Below are positions 11,284 to 24,354 of a stretch of DNA of 64,000 bases, one piece after another. The first letter of the stretch is position 1. Every line of letters begins with the position of its first letter. The DNA is from Liolophura sinensis. Taxonomy: Eukaryota; Mollusca; Polyplacophora; Chitonida; Chitonidae. Where the stretch lies: assembly GCF_032854445.1 (NCBI RefSeq), contig NC_088300.1, forward strand, positions 49,264,984-49,328,983, read 5' to 3'. The notes under the pieces are model-generated. The model was given only the letters and a program-made list of their open reading frames with translations, was not told where the DNA came from and made no database searches. The translations under genes were made by a program, and so were the position numbers.

Positions 11284-14200
11284 GACAATTCGGAATCAAT
11301 ATGTACGTCACTATCTGTATAAACTTCATGCTGCTCATTATGCTTCATGGGTTTTCTGGAGCTCATTATCTTTGATCTGAAAGGAATTATCGACCGCTTT
11401 ATTCAAGATCGAAACTATACCCAGTTGTCTTGGTCTAGAAACGTTAGTATATGTTTTATGGATTGATTTATTCATTTAAATGCAAAAAATGATACACTAT
11501 TAAAGTTGAAAAATGCTGCAAACGTTTCCATTGTACCAATAAAATGTTGCTTTCTAAACGAGTGCAATTATAATCACATAACACATCCCTGGCTACTACA
11601 TGGGAAGTAATAAGTGCATCACATTTGTGCTTTTCTGCTTAATTTCCTGAAAGGTAGTAGAGAAACTTTGATGATAGATGAATACCTCAATATGCCTTTA
11701 CCAGCTGCATGAGGATGTCTATTGATTGTATCTGTGCCTTTGACTCCACTTAAGTCAGAAGCAACAACCCAAAGTACAAACATCAAATAAATTATACAAT
11801 TAACTTCCAAGCCCGATTTCAGATGATGCTCGGCACCGAGATCGTTGTATATCCTAGGCTTGTGCTTTATTCGTGGCCATCTTGGATGGATTGGATTGGG
11901 ATGGATTGCAATTGATTGCTAAATGCAGTCTGTGTAATTTGACGTTAAACTGTTTTAGAGATGGTGTATATTTGCATACGTTAATTCTTGTGTTGATTCA
12001 AGTCCATTGGACCGTCGTATGTATGGTGGTCAGCTGGATAAAGCCGTTTGTGCATGGCAAACAATGTGACAGCTGTTCGTGTCAAGGCAGCGGACTGACA
12101 AGCCAAAACCACCTTCTAACTTGATCCCAGTAAAGGTATAACATTCGCTAACAAAAACAATGGCGTTTACCCCCGTGTTATATTACAACCACAATATCTG
12201 CGCAAACAAGGGTGTCGTTTTATTCCATGCATTGGCATGATTTCTTGATGTTTGCACTTCTGGTCAGGAGGACTTTCACATAGCCACAAAACGGCGATAT
12301 TTGGATTTCTTCGAGAGAGGGTCACATGGACTACGTTCCAGACCGAGTATTCATTGATTTCAAATGACCCAAACATTTTTTACAATTTATGCATGCACTT
12401 GCATGTACTTAACAATAGTGTCCAACTCCAATGAATGCAGTGCACTTTCATTAAACTGAACACCTACACGTGTACAGTGGAACTAGCTATTGCACATTTC
12501 CCACGTCTTTTTAGTACAAATGAACACCATGTTACGAAGATTTTGAAGTACGTAGATCTATAAAGTATTTATGCATCCATGCATGCGCATGCCGGAAGTA
12601 AATATATGGCTAGCTGAATATTTGTGTAATTTTCCACCAAAGAAGGTTATGTCTTTTGCCGGAGTTTATTGTCTTTCTGTAGGCAACTATGCGAAAGATA
12701 TGCACGAATCATGTTGACCAAATTTGGTAAACAGGTTGGCCTTGGACAAAGAACCAACATCTGTAACATTTTGCTGGTATTTTTATGGAGCCTTCACAAT
12801 TAAAAGATAGGACAGAAATGCAGAGAGCTCTCCCTTTGTTGTTATCTAGGTAATCTGTTCAGTTTTATGGAACGGAGGTTTGCACTCCCGTTTGATTATT
12901 TCGTTACTTTGTTTTACATTTAGTTAGAAGTGTGAGTGGAGGAATTCCTGTGGAGACTGTTGCCCTTCGCTGTGTACGTAAAAAATTTTCTATAGATATA
13001 CGGCCTTCGATAAACCACAGCCTTTGAAGAATTCGAAACGGTCACCCTGTGGCTCAAGTCTCACATGACATTCTACGACGCCAGTGGCGCCATAAGACGA
13101 CTATTGGGTTATTAATCAAAATATTTGTATCTTTTAGAGAGACAATACTCTCTTTTTTTTATTTCGCTTAACCCGGCACTGTAGGACTGTATAAGCATCG
13201 TGTTGAATTAGATATCAACGGTGGATACATGAACATTTATACAATCACAAGCGAGAAAGCTATTTTGATTATCGACAACTTAAGAGCGTGGTACGCGATT
13301 TGGATACTGGTTTCATTCACTCGCCAGAACATTGCTTGCCGTTTCCTGTTAGTCTCTTCTCTTTGCATGATTCCGTCCTAATTTCGTACAAGTTTATATA
13401 ACTCCTCACGGTTCTTTGGTGTGTTAAACGTCGTTTTGGAATTGTCCTTCATGGTTAAGGACACGGAATGTAACTTTTGGTGAACGACTGGTAATGCCTG
13501 TTTCGAAGCGTAGATTCCAAAGGCGACGGGCCTGTCCATCTTCACCCTGTTATTGTATTTGGCTCCAGTTGTCATAGTTACATAATGGTAAATAATGGGT
13601 AAATGAGTGATTACTGCGATGGTGGACATTCCTTGTTCCTAATATATCGCTTCGTTGTTACGAAGAATTGGACTTGTTGTTTTTCTGTCAACATGTACTT
13701 GGGTATTTGGCATGATGCATGGATCTTGTACTCTTGAACGGAACCAATGTGATGCAGAATGGCGGTCGATATTTTTCTTTGATGGTTTACTGCGAAGCTT
13801 TAATGAGGCATTAGCAACCCTTTTGTCTCCTCCTCTGAAGACCGATAATAACTTAAAAACCGACACATCTTTGATGTCTTTTGATTTACGCGATTCAAAA
13901 CATTTTGGGTTGATTATGAATTGTTTAACGGTACAATCGCATTGATACACGGCAACAGCAATGAGTTTTTACCTCCATGTTGGAACGGGCTTTGTTGTCC
14001 GGGAATTGAATCCCGACAACCTCCAACTCGATGATACTGGGCAACGTTATTTGTCCGCCTATGTATATATAATTCGGAATATTAAGGTTTAAGATGCTCA
14101 GGTTTTTCACACTAATTTAAACTAGCATGCGAAACGATAATTTCCTACATAGCGACAGAGTTGCAGGCTGGCGCATTTCCTTTTTTGCTCTGTTTGAAAA

Positions 14201-16360
14201 TCACACAAGTTATACAAGAATATAGAAAAAGTTGGTTGTTCTTGAGACCAATGGTTTTTGGTTGTTTCACCCCTTTAACACCTGGATAACAATCTTTTAT
14301 CTGTATAACAATGTTTATGGGCGAGTTCATACCATATAATAATCAATACCTGCTTAAATGCATATATGCAATGTGACAATATTGTTCAAAATGGCGTACC
14401 GTATTCTATCCCTATATCCCTATATATATTGCTACGATTGTTCCAGGACCGTTTTCTGTAACATCGACCAACATTGTTTTTCGTGATATACCTGATATTT
14501 GATTACTGCTGAACGTGATCACATACCAAATGTCACAATGACTGGGGCAAAATGGAGAACGTAATGAGCTTAAAATGGTGTGCACCAGAAGCATAACATT
14601 GATAGAAGGGTTGTTGATTTATACTGAAGTTCCAGACCATGCATTCATTTCGAATCGCTCTGAGAACGTTTACTCCGATCGATCGCTTGTCAACTTGAGA
14701 TCATTCAATCCCTAAGATAATGATAACCAGAGACATTGCAAACAATGGACTCCATCTTCCAAGTTTTCACTGGCGGTTACAGTTCTTGTCTTCTGGCATG
14801 GCAACACAACGCCTCTTAAACCATCGGCCTCTGTGGAAACACAAAGCTTCGCTCGTTCCCAGCAGCATTTATCCTGACTCAAGTAATCACTGGAGAAGCC
14901 CCGTCGTGCAAAATTGTGGGCAATCAAAATATACACTGTTATTGGCGTGTAGTACCGTTGCTATGGCGTTAATGTAAATCTCCTGGATCGCTTAAACCAC
15001 TGTTTGAAAAGCTTTTGTTTTCTTTGAAAGTCCAAAAAAAAAAAACAAAAAAACAAAACAAACAAACATAAAAGAAACACAGGAAGAAAATCAATGTTCA
15101 CCAGCGGTTAAGGTGTTCCATGTCATATTTGCAATCCGTTACTCTCTATACTACTGTTATAATTGCATAATCATTAAACTACTTTTAGATTTTCAAATTG
15201 ATGTCCCAGTGATCGATATGTAAATGTACTTTTGTTTTGCACAAAGTATTTCAACTCCCTTTTACGTCACTGCTATATCTGCACTTTTCTAACCTCCTTC
15301 ACAAAAAGGTTACATATGGGTCTGATTTATCACGCATTGGTGCACATTTTCTTAAGACAAAGCCCCTTCGATGAACACTTGTGCTTTTGTTTTATCGTCG
15401 ACTGCTTAGTAAGATCAGAGCAGCGAAGACATAGCTGGCAAATAGTCACACCTAAACGGTGAAATACTGCCCCTTGTCAAATGTCCTTTGTAAGGGTTTA
15501 ATTCGTTAATGTAAATCCTTAAATAGTAGCAAATTACACGCCCCCTAGCAACATGGCTTAAGCAGAATTAGGTAAAGAAAAAAATATGCAGTCTGGACAG
15601 TGCAGATCACTCGTTTACCCTAGACGATGAGGTCTTATGTTTTAGAAGGGTTGGTTTTGCGAAGCCTTCGTGAAGGTAATTACCAAAGCACTGGTAGTTA
15701 TAACACCATGAAGATTTGGTGGAAGACCAGCTCTCGATGGTTATAGGGTGTGGCCTTGCAGTTCCAGCGGCTAGGCGCGGTGGTTTTGGACTTTCGTTGC
15801 TTTAATCCATGCTTAAACTTGATCCAGGACGTAGGTTTATAAATAAAATATTTGTGAGCAGGGCACAGAAGACAAATTCAGTAAAGAAAATGAGTCAATA
15901 AATAAATTACGTTATAAAGACGATTGGTATCTCAGCAATGTTTCTTCTCAAAGCAAACTTCTTGTCAAACTGTGAACTTTGAAATCATTAGGAATAATAA
16001 AACTGTTAACTGCTACTCTTCTACATCTTTTGTAAATCCTTACTTTATTAATATGTTTACTTAGTCCTTTGGATGTTTGGTGTTCAACGATGTCTTTGAT
16101 ATTTGTCTTCCGATATTGACCTGGAAAGTCGGTCGTGGCTGATGGCTTATTCCAGTGTCTGTTTCCATATTTATGATTTGAAGACTGTGACTATTGCACT
16201 ATCATCAGCTAAACAAAACCTTCACATCACGACGCTGAACGGTTCTGAAAATTCTACCGGGTTTTACGCTGCCCTTTCAACAAATGAGCCTAATAAATAA
16301 GCAAAACTTATAAATAAGTAAATAATAATAATAACTAAACATATAAATAGTTTATCTTTT

Positions 16361-16485
16361 TATGTGATTGGTGTTTTACGTCCTACTCAAGAATATTTAA
16401 TTTATACGACGGTGGCCATCATTAGGGGGGGAGTAAACCGGGCAGAGCCCCGGGGAAACCCACGACCATCCGGAGACAAATAAAT
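16361..16485 (-). mobile_element. SINE family 1, 3' fragment
   Basis: Reading on the plus strand, this is the reverse complement of the family's 3' half: GATTGGTGTTTTACG, AAGAATATTT, then AAACCGGGCAGAGCCC and AAACCCACGACCATCCG. It stops there, so the tRNA-like head is missing. Confidence 0.85.
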
Positions 16486-17358
16486 TGTGCGCGGGGTTAC
16501 TTTCAAGCGCACTTCAACATAAAACTGTTTGTATTGGTTTTATTCATCCTGCCAGAGGCCATCCGTACAATATTTAACTATTACCATGTTTTTCAGTAAG
16601 CCTGGCAGTTGATTGCCTGAAGAACGAAGACTTAGGGGAGCAGCCGGGAAATGTGTATTTTCTGTACAGACCCCAGCAAGACAGAATGTTGTGAAAAGGA
16701 TATGGAATTTACGTGCTGTGAACCAGCAAGTGTCACCACATTGTAAATATAAATTTAACATCGTTAGAGTAACTAGTCAGGTCGACTTGATGTCTTAAAA
16801 TACAGATGTATATGCATAATGACAGCCTTCACGTACGCTGAAATCATAATTTGGATTCCCAGAAGATGACTTGATAATAGATAATTCTTAGGTTTCCAGA
16901 TGCCAGATCTTATTTATTAATTTGAGTGTTTGTTTAAAGACATACTCAAGATTGTCTTTCTTTATACAATGGGGGGGGGGGGGGGGAGGACAGTTTTGGG
17001 GGAGGAAACCAGGATGCTTGGGGTAAAACATTAACTGGAAAAAGTTTTGGGTTTCTTGGTATAGTGCACTGTTATGGCATAGGCCAACGAATTTAATATG
17101 TTTTCATACATCAGCAGGTCATTGTAGTTGTTAAAGTACAAGTGTTGTTTAAGAACAAGCGTTTTAGGGGGCGATAAAGAATGTATAAACATATAGATCT
17201 ACAGTGTATCATTTCAGATTCCTAGAGATTCCGCTTTGGAGACCCGTTATAGTTAATTTCCTCGATAGAATAAATAATATACGGGTATATGTTATCGGTT
17301 TTATTGCTATACAGGACTATGCGGCTGTGTAAAAACATAAGTACAAATGTGTTTTCAG

Positions 17359-18559
17359 ACGTGAACAGATCATTTTGTGGGGAACCATCATCGTTGTCTT
17401 GCTGGCCATTATCTTACTTGTCGTTTGCTTCAAACTGGACATCAGTTACTGTTCGTCGGACAAGACGCTTAAGGATAAATTCCTGTCTCTCTTCAGAAAG
17501 TAAGTACATATATGCGGCAGGGACCCTGATATTTCACCAGTACTGGCATCATGTATCTAAACAAGGGCACAGAAATTCAATGGCAGTTTTATGTAAAAAT
17601 CACTAAATCTGTGTCATTTTAGACTCTTAATCCCATATGGTATCAACCAGGCAAAAAAAACTGGAATGTCGTTAGCCAACTTTGAAGAAAATTCACATTT
17701 TAAAATGTTAACGTGGCTTCACATCTTGCTGTCGAGGCCATGTTGGATATCTAACAAAGGAGTTTTATGGACAAGCCCACATAGGAAGTTATGGCACACA
17801 CCAGGAGAAACCATGACATTCTTTGGCTGTACATCCAACATGTCCGCGATTACAAGTCATCCACCTACATGAACATGAATAATGCTATTTTGAACTATAC
17901 CGCATGCTGTGGAACTACTGGTCATGCACCGTGCATACATTAAATCCGAAATGAAAGGAATAAAGCAGTGCATATTACAAGGCCTGAATATGGGTAGCAA
18001 AAGAGTTCAGTTTTCAAAGGAAAACCTTGTTGAGATTAACCCGATCTGTATGCACTGTATGAGTCAGATTGGACATACGCTTGATTTATTCATGTTATAT
18101 ACAGTCTTTATATATATTCTGAAAATGTTTCAAGCGAGTTTCATGTTTGCTCGGCCCAGTAAAGTTTAGCCACAGCTGAACATTGTAACTAATAACAATG
18201 TTGGAAAGCTTGCAGGTTAAAAAGAAAGTTGAAACCACCTGTGAACAATCCAGCAGGCCATACTCCTGTATTAAATTTCTATAACTATTTTCAGAAGGAA
18301 GAAAAGAAAAATCCAGAAGAAAACAGAATACGACGCCAACCTCAATCCACAGAGCAATGATGATCGAGAGAAAATATTAAAAAGCCCAACTGCGAGTAGG
18401 AGTGAAAGTTGCCAGCCTACACCTGAGGAAATTAAAGACTTTAATCGACACACGACAAGACGCGATTCCAGGAGTCATAATGGTCACGGGACGGACTTAC
18501 CGCTGACGGCCCGCGGGGTAGGGGTAGAGTTTGACAGGCAGGAGGCCTGGAATTCTTAG
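17359..18559 (+). CDS. Unrecognised single-pass membrane protein, last two coding exons
   Basis: Exons are 17359-17499 and 18295-18559, joined in frame across GTAAGT and TTTTCAG to give about 134 residues ending in TAG. The first exon encodes a membrane-spanning segment, IILWGTIIVVLLAIILLVVC, followed by FKLDISYCSSDK and a Lys-rich stretch. The second exon starts with a strongly basic RKRRKRKIQKK stop-transfer-like run. It continues as a polar tail rich in Ser, Arg, Asp and His (SPTASRSESCQPTPEEIKDF) and ends in DRQEAWNS. By the positive-inside rule the tail should be cytoplasmic, making this a type I receptor- or adhesion-like protein with its ectodomain on upstream exons not found here. I do not recognise the family. 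Exon 1 takes two bases of its first codon from an unseen upstream exon, so the gene is partial as annotated. Confidence 0.75.
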
Positions 18560-18900
18560 CAATGTTTGGCGTGAACAGAAGTCAGCTCCAGATAGCAGAA
18601 GTCTCGTCCACGTATCCGGAGATGCTAAACCGGGTGGAAGTGCCTGTTATTGTGAACTGATTATACATCGTAGTATGAGTAGGTTATACGTTTAGACCGG
18701 TTTAGTATAGGCTCTATTTATACCAGAGTGTGATGCATTCTCTGGCGCCCAAGTGAAGATAAGTGATTCCGTTCATCTGTAATTTCCTTCTTTCTATCCC
18801 GTCTTATGGCACATGCAAACAATCTGTCTTGATATGGTTTGACACAACCACTGTCAAGCCAATTAACTGGAGAATAAAACCATAGTTACCTGTAGCTGGC
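18560..18900 (+). other. Probable 3' UTR of the membrane-protein gene
   Basis: Sequence after the TAG stop. AATAAA at 18873-18878 is the first canonical poly(A) signal noticed. It lies within the first of two near-identical segments, AATTAACTGGAGAATAAAACC near 18861 and AATTAACTGGAGAAGAAAACC near 18935. Confidence 0.45.
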
Positions 18901-20800
18901 TATATATTCTCTTTCACAACCATTGCCACTCCAATTAACTGGAGAAGAAAACCATATAATTACTTAACTGGGTGTGTCTGATTTTACAGTCACTTTCGTG
19001 CATGAAATAAGTGGTGTGTTTATACCTTTCGATACAAACACAGCACACGATAGAGATAACGAAGATCAAATTCTAAACCTTGAATAGTTACGAGAAGAAA
19101 CAGTTTGTCGCCCCAAACACATATATAGGCCTATGGTTGTTATTTCAAACAATGATTTATTGTGATATCCTGATGATTGTACAAAGACTTCATTTTCCAA
19201 AAAAACCAAAGAAAATATTATTTTTCGAAGAATGTACATGAAATCCTTTTTTCGTTCTTCGGGGTGAAAATATATCCAAATGCAGCGCAAAAATACATTA
19301 ATTTACATGGCATGTGCGTGTAGATCGCAACACATAAACCATTCTATCCGCACATGAAACTGTAACTATGAAGGGCACTGATCTCTTTCTCGGTCAGATC
19401 GGATAAACCACAAGGTTTTGGGGATGGAGTGAATTCATTGATCTGTATATACAGTTGTTGCATTAGAAAACACTTAATTTGTGCAGGTGATGGACATATA
19501 TAGGCCTACAGTTAAGGAAAGGTATATATTGCTCACGGAAAAAGAAACAGACTTTGAGCAAAGTTTTGTCTTAGCAACCATGTGAAAGACGTCATGGAAT
19601 GGCCTCCCTTGGTACGTGGCCTGGAAATTATTATACTCAGGTGAAATTAATATAACTATAATGACAAAGAGGTATAGTGTGTCCCATTTTCCTGGGAACC
19701 CATGCAACATTTAAAAGAAAATAATTCTGGCTTGTATGCTGATAAAGTACGTAGGCTTTTCCATTACCCCCCCCCCCCCCCTCCTCCCCCAACAGACTTA
19801 AAACCTTAACGCATGCATTGGATGTGTAGAGTGTTATGTATACTTGTTATGTTTGTCTGATATAAACAGTTGTTTTATAGTTGTCCGTTATATAGGAAGC
19901 TTGGCTCGTTTTCCCCTAATTCATATATATTTGTGTATACCCTTTTTGTAGTGGTCTAGACAGGCGTACATTTCAAACCACATGGTTCAAAGCGCATACG
20001 CTCTCTGGCAAGCCGAATTTTAGAACGGAAGCTTTGAACATATGCTATAAATATACCGTGCATGTCTGGAAACCTGTTATATGCCCAAGAATATCATGCA
20101 ATGCGAGTTTCATTCTTAATTGAGATACCCTCTACATTGTTTTATTGAATAGACATGTTGGGGGGGGGGGGGTCCCTCCGTGGCCGAGGTGATTAGCGTG
20201 CAGCCGCGGCGCAATGATTTGGAGCCTATCACCAACGGATGGTCGCTCTGCCCGATTTCCTCACACCATAATGCAGGCGGCCGTCGTATAAGTGAAATAT
20301 CCTTGAGTGCGGAGTAAAACGCTAAACAAATAAATAATCAGTCGTGGTCACGCTTTATATAAACTGTTGGAGGTCAATCAGACATGGTTTGAAATTCCAA
20401 CAAGGACACACGCACAGGTATATACCACACCAAATCATATCATATCAGATCTATGGCATACTCTTCTCAAATGCTGACTCAAGTAGTATTTAAGCTGTTT
20501 TCAAGATGTTCGATGTATATATCAGTGTAAACGGGGTGCCATGTTTCTCCATCAAGGAAATCTTAACTATATGTTACATAATGCCATAATTTTGTATATA
20601 CGCACTACCCTCAAGATATTACTGTTAGGTATTTATATTACGAGGGAAATATTCGCATACATGCATGGTATTGTTGACTGTTATATGTATCTACTAATAC
20701 CAACGTGAAATGTTTTTGTTTGAATAAAGAATATTCAAAACTACTGAAAGTGTCCATGTGAAAGAACAGCGTGCACGTGAGTACATGAAGAAGACGAGAT
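18901..20800. other. Intergenic, no gene seen
   Basis: AT-rich sequence with homopolymer runs (C near 19768-19781, G near 20160-20172) and one SINE family 1 copy. No open frame here resembles a known protein. Confidence 0.5.
20171..20336 (+). mobile_element. SINE family 1 with internal deletion
   Basis: The tRNA-like head CCTCCGTGGCCGAGGTGATTAG (box-A-like) is followed by AACGGATGGTCGCTCTGCCC, then the 3' half with CACCATAATGCAGGCGGCCG, GTATAAGTGAAATATCCTTG and an AAATAAATAA tail. About 90 bp of the middle, between GGTCGCT and CTGCCCG, is absent compared with fuller copies. A run of G precedes the head. Confidence 0.9.
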
Positions 20801-23800
20801 GAAGACTGTTCTGTATTATCATATTTCATGATAATTGCAAACCAAGAATACAAAGTGATGAGGACAGTTGTAAGTCTATCTGTATTATCATGTTCCACAA
20901 CCGATTGAAAGGGAAGAATCCAAAGTGATGTGGACAGTTGTAAGTCTGTCTGTATTATCATGTTCCACAACCGATTGAATGGGAAGAACCCAAAGTGATG
21001 TGGACAGTTGTAAGTCTATCTGTATTATCCTGTTCAATAACCGACTGAAAGGGAAGAATCCAAAGTGATATGGACAGTGGTAAGTCTATCTGTATTATCA
21101 TGTTCAATAACAGACTGAATGGGAAGAATCCAAAGTGATGTGGACAGTTGTAAGTCTATCTGTATTATCCTGTTCAATAACCGACTGAATGGGAAGAATC
21201 CAAAGTGATGTGGACAGTTGTAAGTCTGTCTGTATTATCATGTTCCACAACCGATTGAAAGGGAAGAATCCAAAGTGATGTGGACAGTTGTAAGTCTATC
21301 TGTATTATCATGTTCAATAACCGACTGAATGGGAAGAATCCAAAGTGATGTGGACAGTTGTAAGTCTATCTGTATTATCATGTTCAATAACCGACTGAAA
21401 GGGGAAGAATCCAAAGTGATGTGGACAGTTTGTAAGTCTATCTGTATTATCATGTTCAATAACCGACTGGAATGGGAAGAATCCAAAGTGATGTGGACAG
21501 TTGTAATTCTATCTGTATTATCATGTTCCACAACCGACTGAATGGGAAGAATCCAAAGTGATGAGGACAGTTGTAATTCTGTCTGTATTATCATGTTCAA
21601 TAACCGACTGAATGGGAAGAATCCAAAGTGATGAGGACAGTTGTAAGTCTATCTGTATTATCATGTTCAATAACAGACTGAATGGGAAGAATCCAAAGTG
21701 ATGTGGACAGTGGTAAGTCTATCTGTATTATCATGTTCAATAACCGACTGAATGGGAAGAATCCAAAGTGATATGGACAGTTTGTAATTCTATCTGTATT
21801 ATCATGTTCAATAACAGACTGAATGGGAAGAATCCAAAGTGATGTGGACAGTGGTAAGTCTATCTGTATTGTCATGTTCCACAACCGATAGAATGGGGAA
21901 GAATCCAAAGTGATGAGGACAGTTGTAATTCTATCTGTATTATCATGTTCCACAACCGACTGAATGGGAAGAATCCAAAGTGATGTGGACTGTGGTAAGC
22001 CAATCTGTATTATCATGTTCAATAACCGATTGAAAGGGAAGAATCCAAAGTGATGAGGACAGTGGTAAGTCTATCTGTATTATCATGTTCCACAACCGAC
22101 TGAATGGGAAAGAATCCAAAGTGATGTGGACAGTTGTAAGTCTATCTGTATTATCATGTTCAATAACAGACTGAATGGGAAGAATCCAAAGTGATGTGGA
22201 CAGTTGTAAGTCTATCTGTATTATCATGTTCAATAACCGACTGAATTGGAAGAATCCAAAGTGATGAGGACAGTGGTAAGTCTATCTGTATTATCATGTT
22301 CAATAACCGACTGAATGGGAAGAATCAAAGTGATGTGGACAGTTGTAAGTCTATCTGTATTATCATGTTCAATAACCGACTGAATGGGAAGAATCCAAAG
22401 TGATGTGGACAGTGGTAAGTCTATCTGTATTATCATGTTCAATAACCGACTGAATGGAAAGAATCCAAAGTGATGTGGACAGTTGTAAGTCTATCTGTAT
22501 TATCATGTTCAATAACCGACTGAAAGGGAAGAATCCAAAGTGATGTGGACAGTTGTAAGTCTATCTGTATTATCCTGTTCAATAACCGACTGAATGGGAA
22601 GAATCCAAAGTGATGTGGACAGTGGTAAGTCTATCTGTATTATCATGTTCAATAACCGACTGAATGGGAAGAATACAAAGTTTGATTTTTTTTTTTTTTT
22701 TTTTTGATTGGTGTTTTACGCCGTACTCAAGAATATTTCACTTATACGACGGCGGCCAGCATTATGGTGGGTGGAAACCGGGCAGAGCCCGGCGGAAACC
22801 CACGACCATCCACAGGTTGCTGGCAGACCTTCCCACGTACGGCCGGAGAGGAAGCCAGCATGAGCTGGTCTTGAACTCACAGCGACCGCATTGGTGAGAG
22901 GCTTCTGGGTCACTACGCTGCGCTAGCGCGCTAACCGACTGAGCCACGGAGGCCCCAGAATACAAAGTGATGTGGACAGTTGTAAGTCTATCTGTATTAT
23001 CCTGTTCAATAACCGACTGAATGGGAAGAATCCAAAGTGATGTGACAGTTGTAAGTCTATCTGTATTATCATGTTCAATAACCGGCTGAATGGGAAGAAT
23101 CCAAAGTGACGAGGACAGTGGTAAGTCTATCTGTATTATCATGTTCAATAACCGGCTGAATGGGAAGAATCCAAAGTGACGAGGACAGTGGTAAGTCTAT
23201 CTGTATTATCATGTTCAATACCGGACTGAATGGGAAGAATCCAAAGTGATGTGGACAGTGGTAAGTCTATCTGTATTATCATGTTCAATAACCGGCTGAA
23301 TGGGAAGAATCCAAAGTGATGTGGACAGTTGTAAGTCTATCTGTATTATCATGTTCAATAACCGGCTGAATGGGAAGAATCCAAAGTGATGTGGACATTT
23401 GTAAGTCTATCTGTATTATCATGTTCAATGACCGGCTGAATGGGAAGAATCCAAAGTGATGTGGACAGTGGTAAGTCTATCTGTATTATCATGTTCAATA
23501 AACCGGCTGAATGGGAAGAATCCAAAGTGACGAGGACAGTGGTAAGTCTATCTGTATTATCATGTTCAATAACCGACTGAATGGGAAGAATCCAAAGTGA
23601 TGTGGACAGTGGTAAGTCTTATCTGTATTATCATGTTCAATAACCGGCTGAATGGGAAGAATCCAAAGTGATGTGGACAGTTGTAAGTCTATCTGTATTA
23701 TCATGTTCAATAACCGACTGAATGGGAAGAATCCAAAGTGATGTGGACAGTTGTAAGTCTATCTGTATTATCCTGTTCAATACCGACTGGAATGGGAAGA

Positions 23801-24354
23801 ATCCAAAGTGACGAGGACAGTGGTAAGTCTATCTGTATTATCATGTTCAATAACCGACTGAATGGGAAGAATCCAAAGTGATGTGGACAGTGGTAAGTCT
23901 ATCTGTATTATCATGTTCAATAACCGACTGAATGGGAAGAATCCAAAGTGATGTGGACAGTTGTAAGTCTATCTGTATTATCATGTTCAATAACCGACTG
24001 AATGGGAAGAATCCAAAGTGATGTGGACAGTGGTAAGTCTGTCTGTAATTATCATGTTCAATAACCGACTGAATGGGAAGAATCCAAAGTAATGAGGACA
24101 GTTGTAAGTCTATCTGTATTATCATGTCCACAACCGACTGAATGGGAAGAATCCAAGTGATGTGGACAGTTGTAAGTCTATCTGTATTATCATGTTCAAT
24201 AACCGACTGATGGGAAAGAATCCAAAGTGATGTGGACAGTTGTAAGTCTATCTGTATTATCATGTTCAATAACCGCCTGAAAGGGAAGAATCCAAAGTGA
24301 TGTGGACAGTTGTAATTCTATCTGTATTATCATTTTCCACAACCCACTGAAAGC
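20801..24354. repeat. 70-bp satellite array, about 46 units, split by a SINE
   Basis: The unit is TAAGTCTATCTGTATTATCA, TGTTCAATAACCGACTGAAT, GGGAAGAATCCAAAGTGATG and TGGACAGTTG, 70 bp in all. The period is clear from TAAGTCTATC at 21011 and 21081. The edge units (about 20801-20870 and 24300-24354) are the most diverged, as expected of unequal exchange. CAATAACCG/CACAACCG, CGACTG/CGGCTG and GATGTGG/GACGAGG variants mix along the array. Because 70 is not a multiple of 3, minus-strand frames rotate and produce many short ORFs of repeating IEHDNTDRLTTV-like peptides. These are artefacts. The array is interrupted by the SINE at 22682-22956. Confidence 0.98.
22682..22956 (-). mobile_element. Full-length SINE family 1 inserted in the satellite
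   Basis: A complete copy in minus orientation. Its 3' A-rich tail appears as a run of T at 22685-22704, followed by TTGATTGGTGTTTTACGCCG. The tRNA-like head lies at the right end, where the reverse complement reads GGCCTCCGTGGCTCAGTCGG with a good pol III box A and, further in, a GAGTTCAAGACC box-B-like site. It is flanked by a perfect 12-bp target-site duplication, AGAATACAAAGT, at 22670-22681 and 22957-22968. The duplicated word carries AATACAAAG where most satellite units have AATCCAAAG, so one mutated unit was the insertion site. Confidence 0.97.

Larger units (their letters stand above)
8982..17358. other. Long stretch without a supported exon
   Basis: If 8915-8981 and 17359-18559 belong to one gene, this would be its intron(s) plus unidentified ectodomain exons. 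Open frames cluster at 13378-14330 on both strands, but none is recognisable and several depend on non-ATG starts. It contains a TA microsatellite (11212-11283), a SINE fragment (16361-16485) and a run of about 18 G at 16971-16987. I see nothing else I can name. Confidence 0.4.

Noticed and set aside
13655-13945. Frame with a signal-peptide-like start on the plus strand
   Set aside because: The first codon is TTG, not ATG, so the apparent signal peptide has no real start. No splice sites link it to another exon.
16103-16300. 66-codon frame with NGSENSTGF glycosylation-like motifs
   Set aside because: It starts with TTG, follows a stop directly, and has no clear donor or acceptor to join it to the 17359 exon.
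22716-22913. Frames such as 22716-22913, 36056-36408, 37410-37598 and 37939-38268 with similar peptides
   Set aside because: They are all translations of SINE family 1, which encodes no protein.
20801-24354. CRISPR-like regular array
   Set aside because: The repeats are contiguous with no unique spacers, and the window is animal DNA. The same applies to the arrays at 1-1190, 45204-45520 and 57473-58065.
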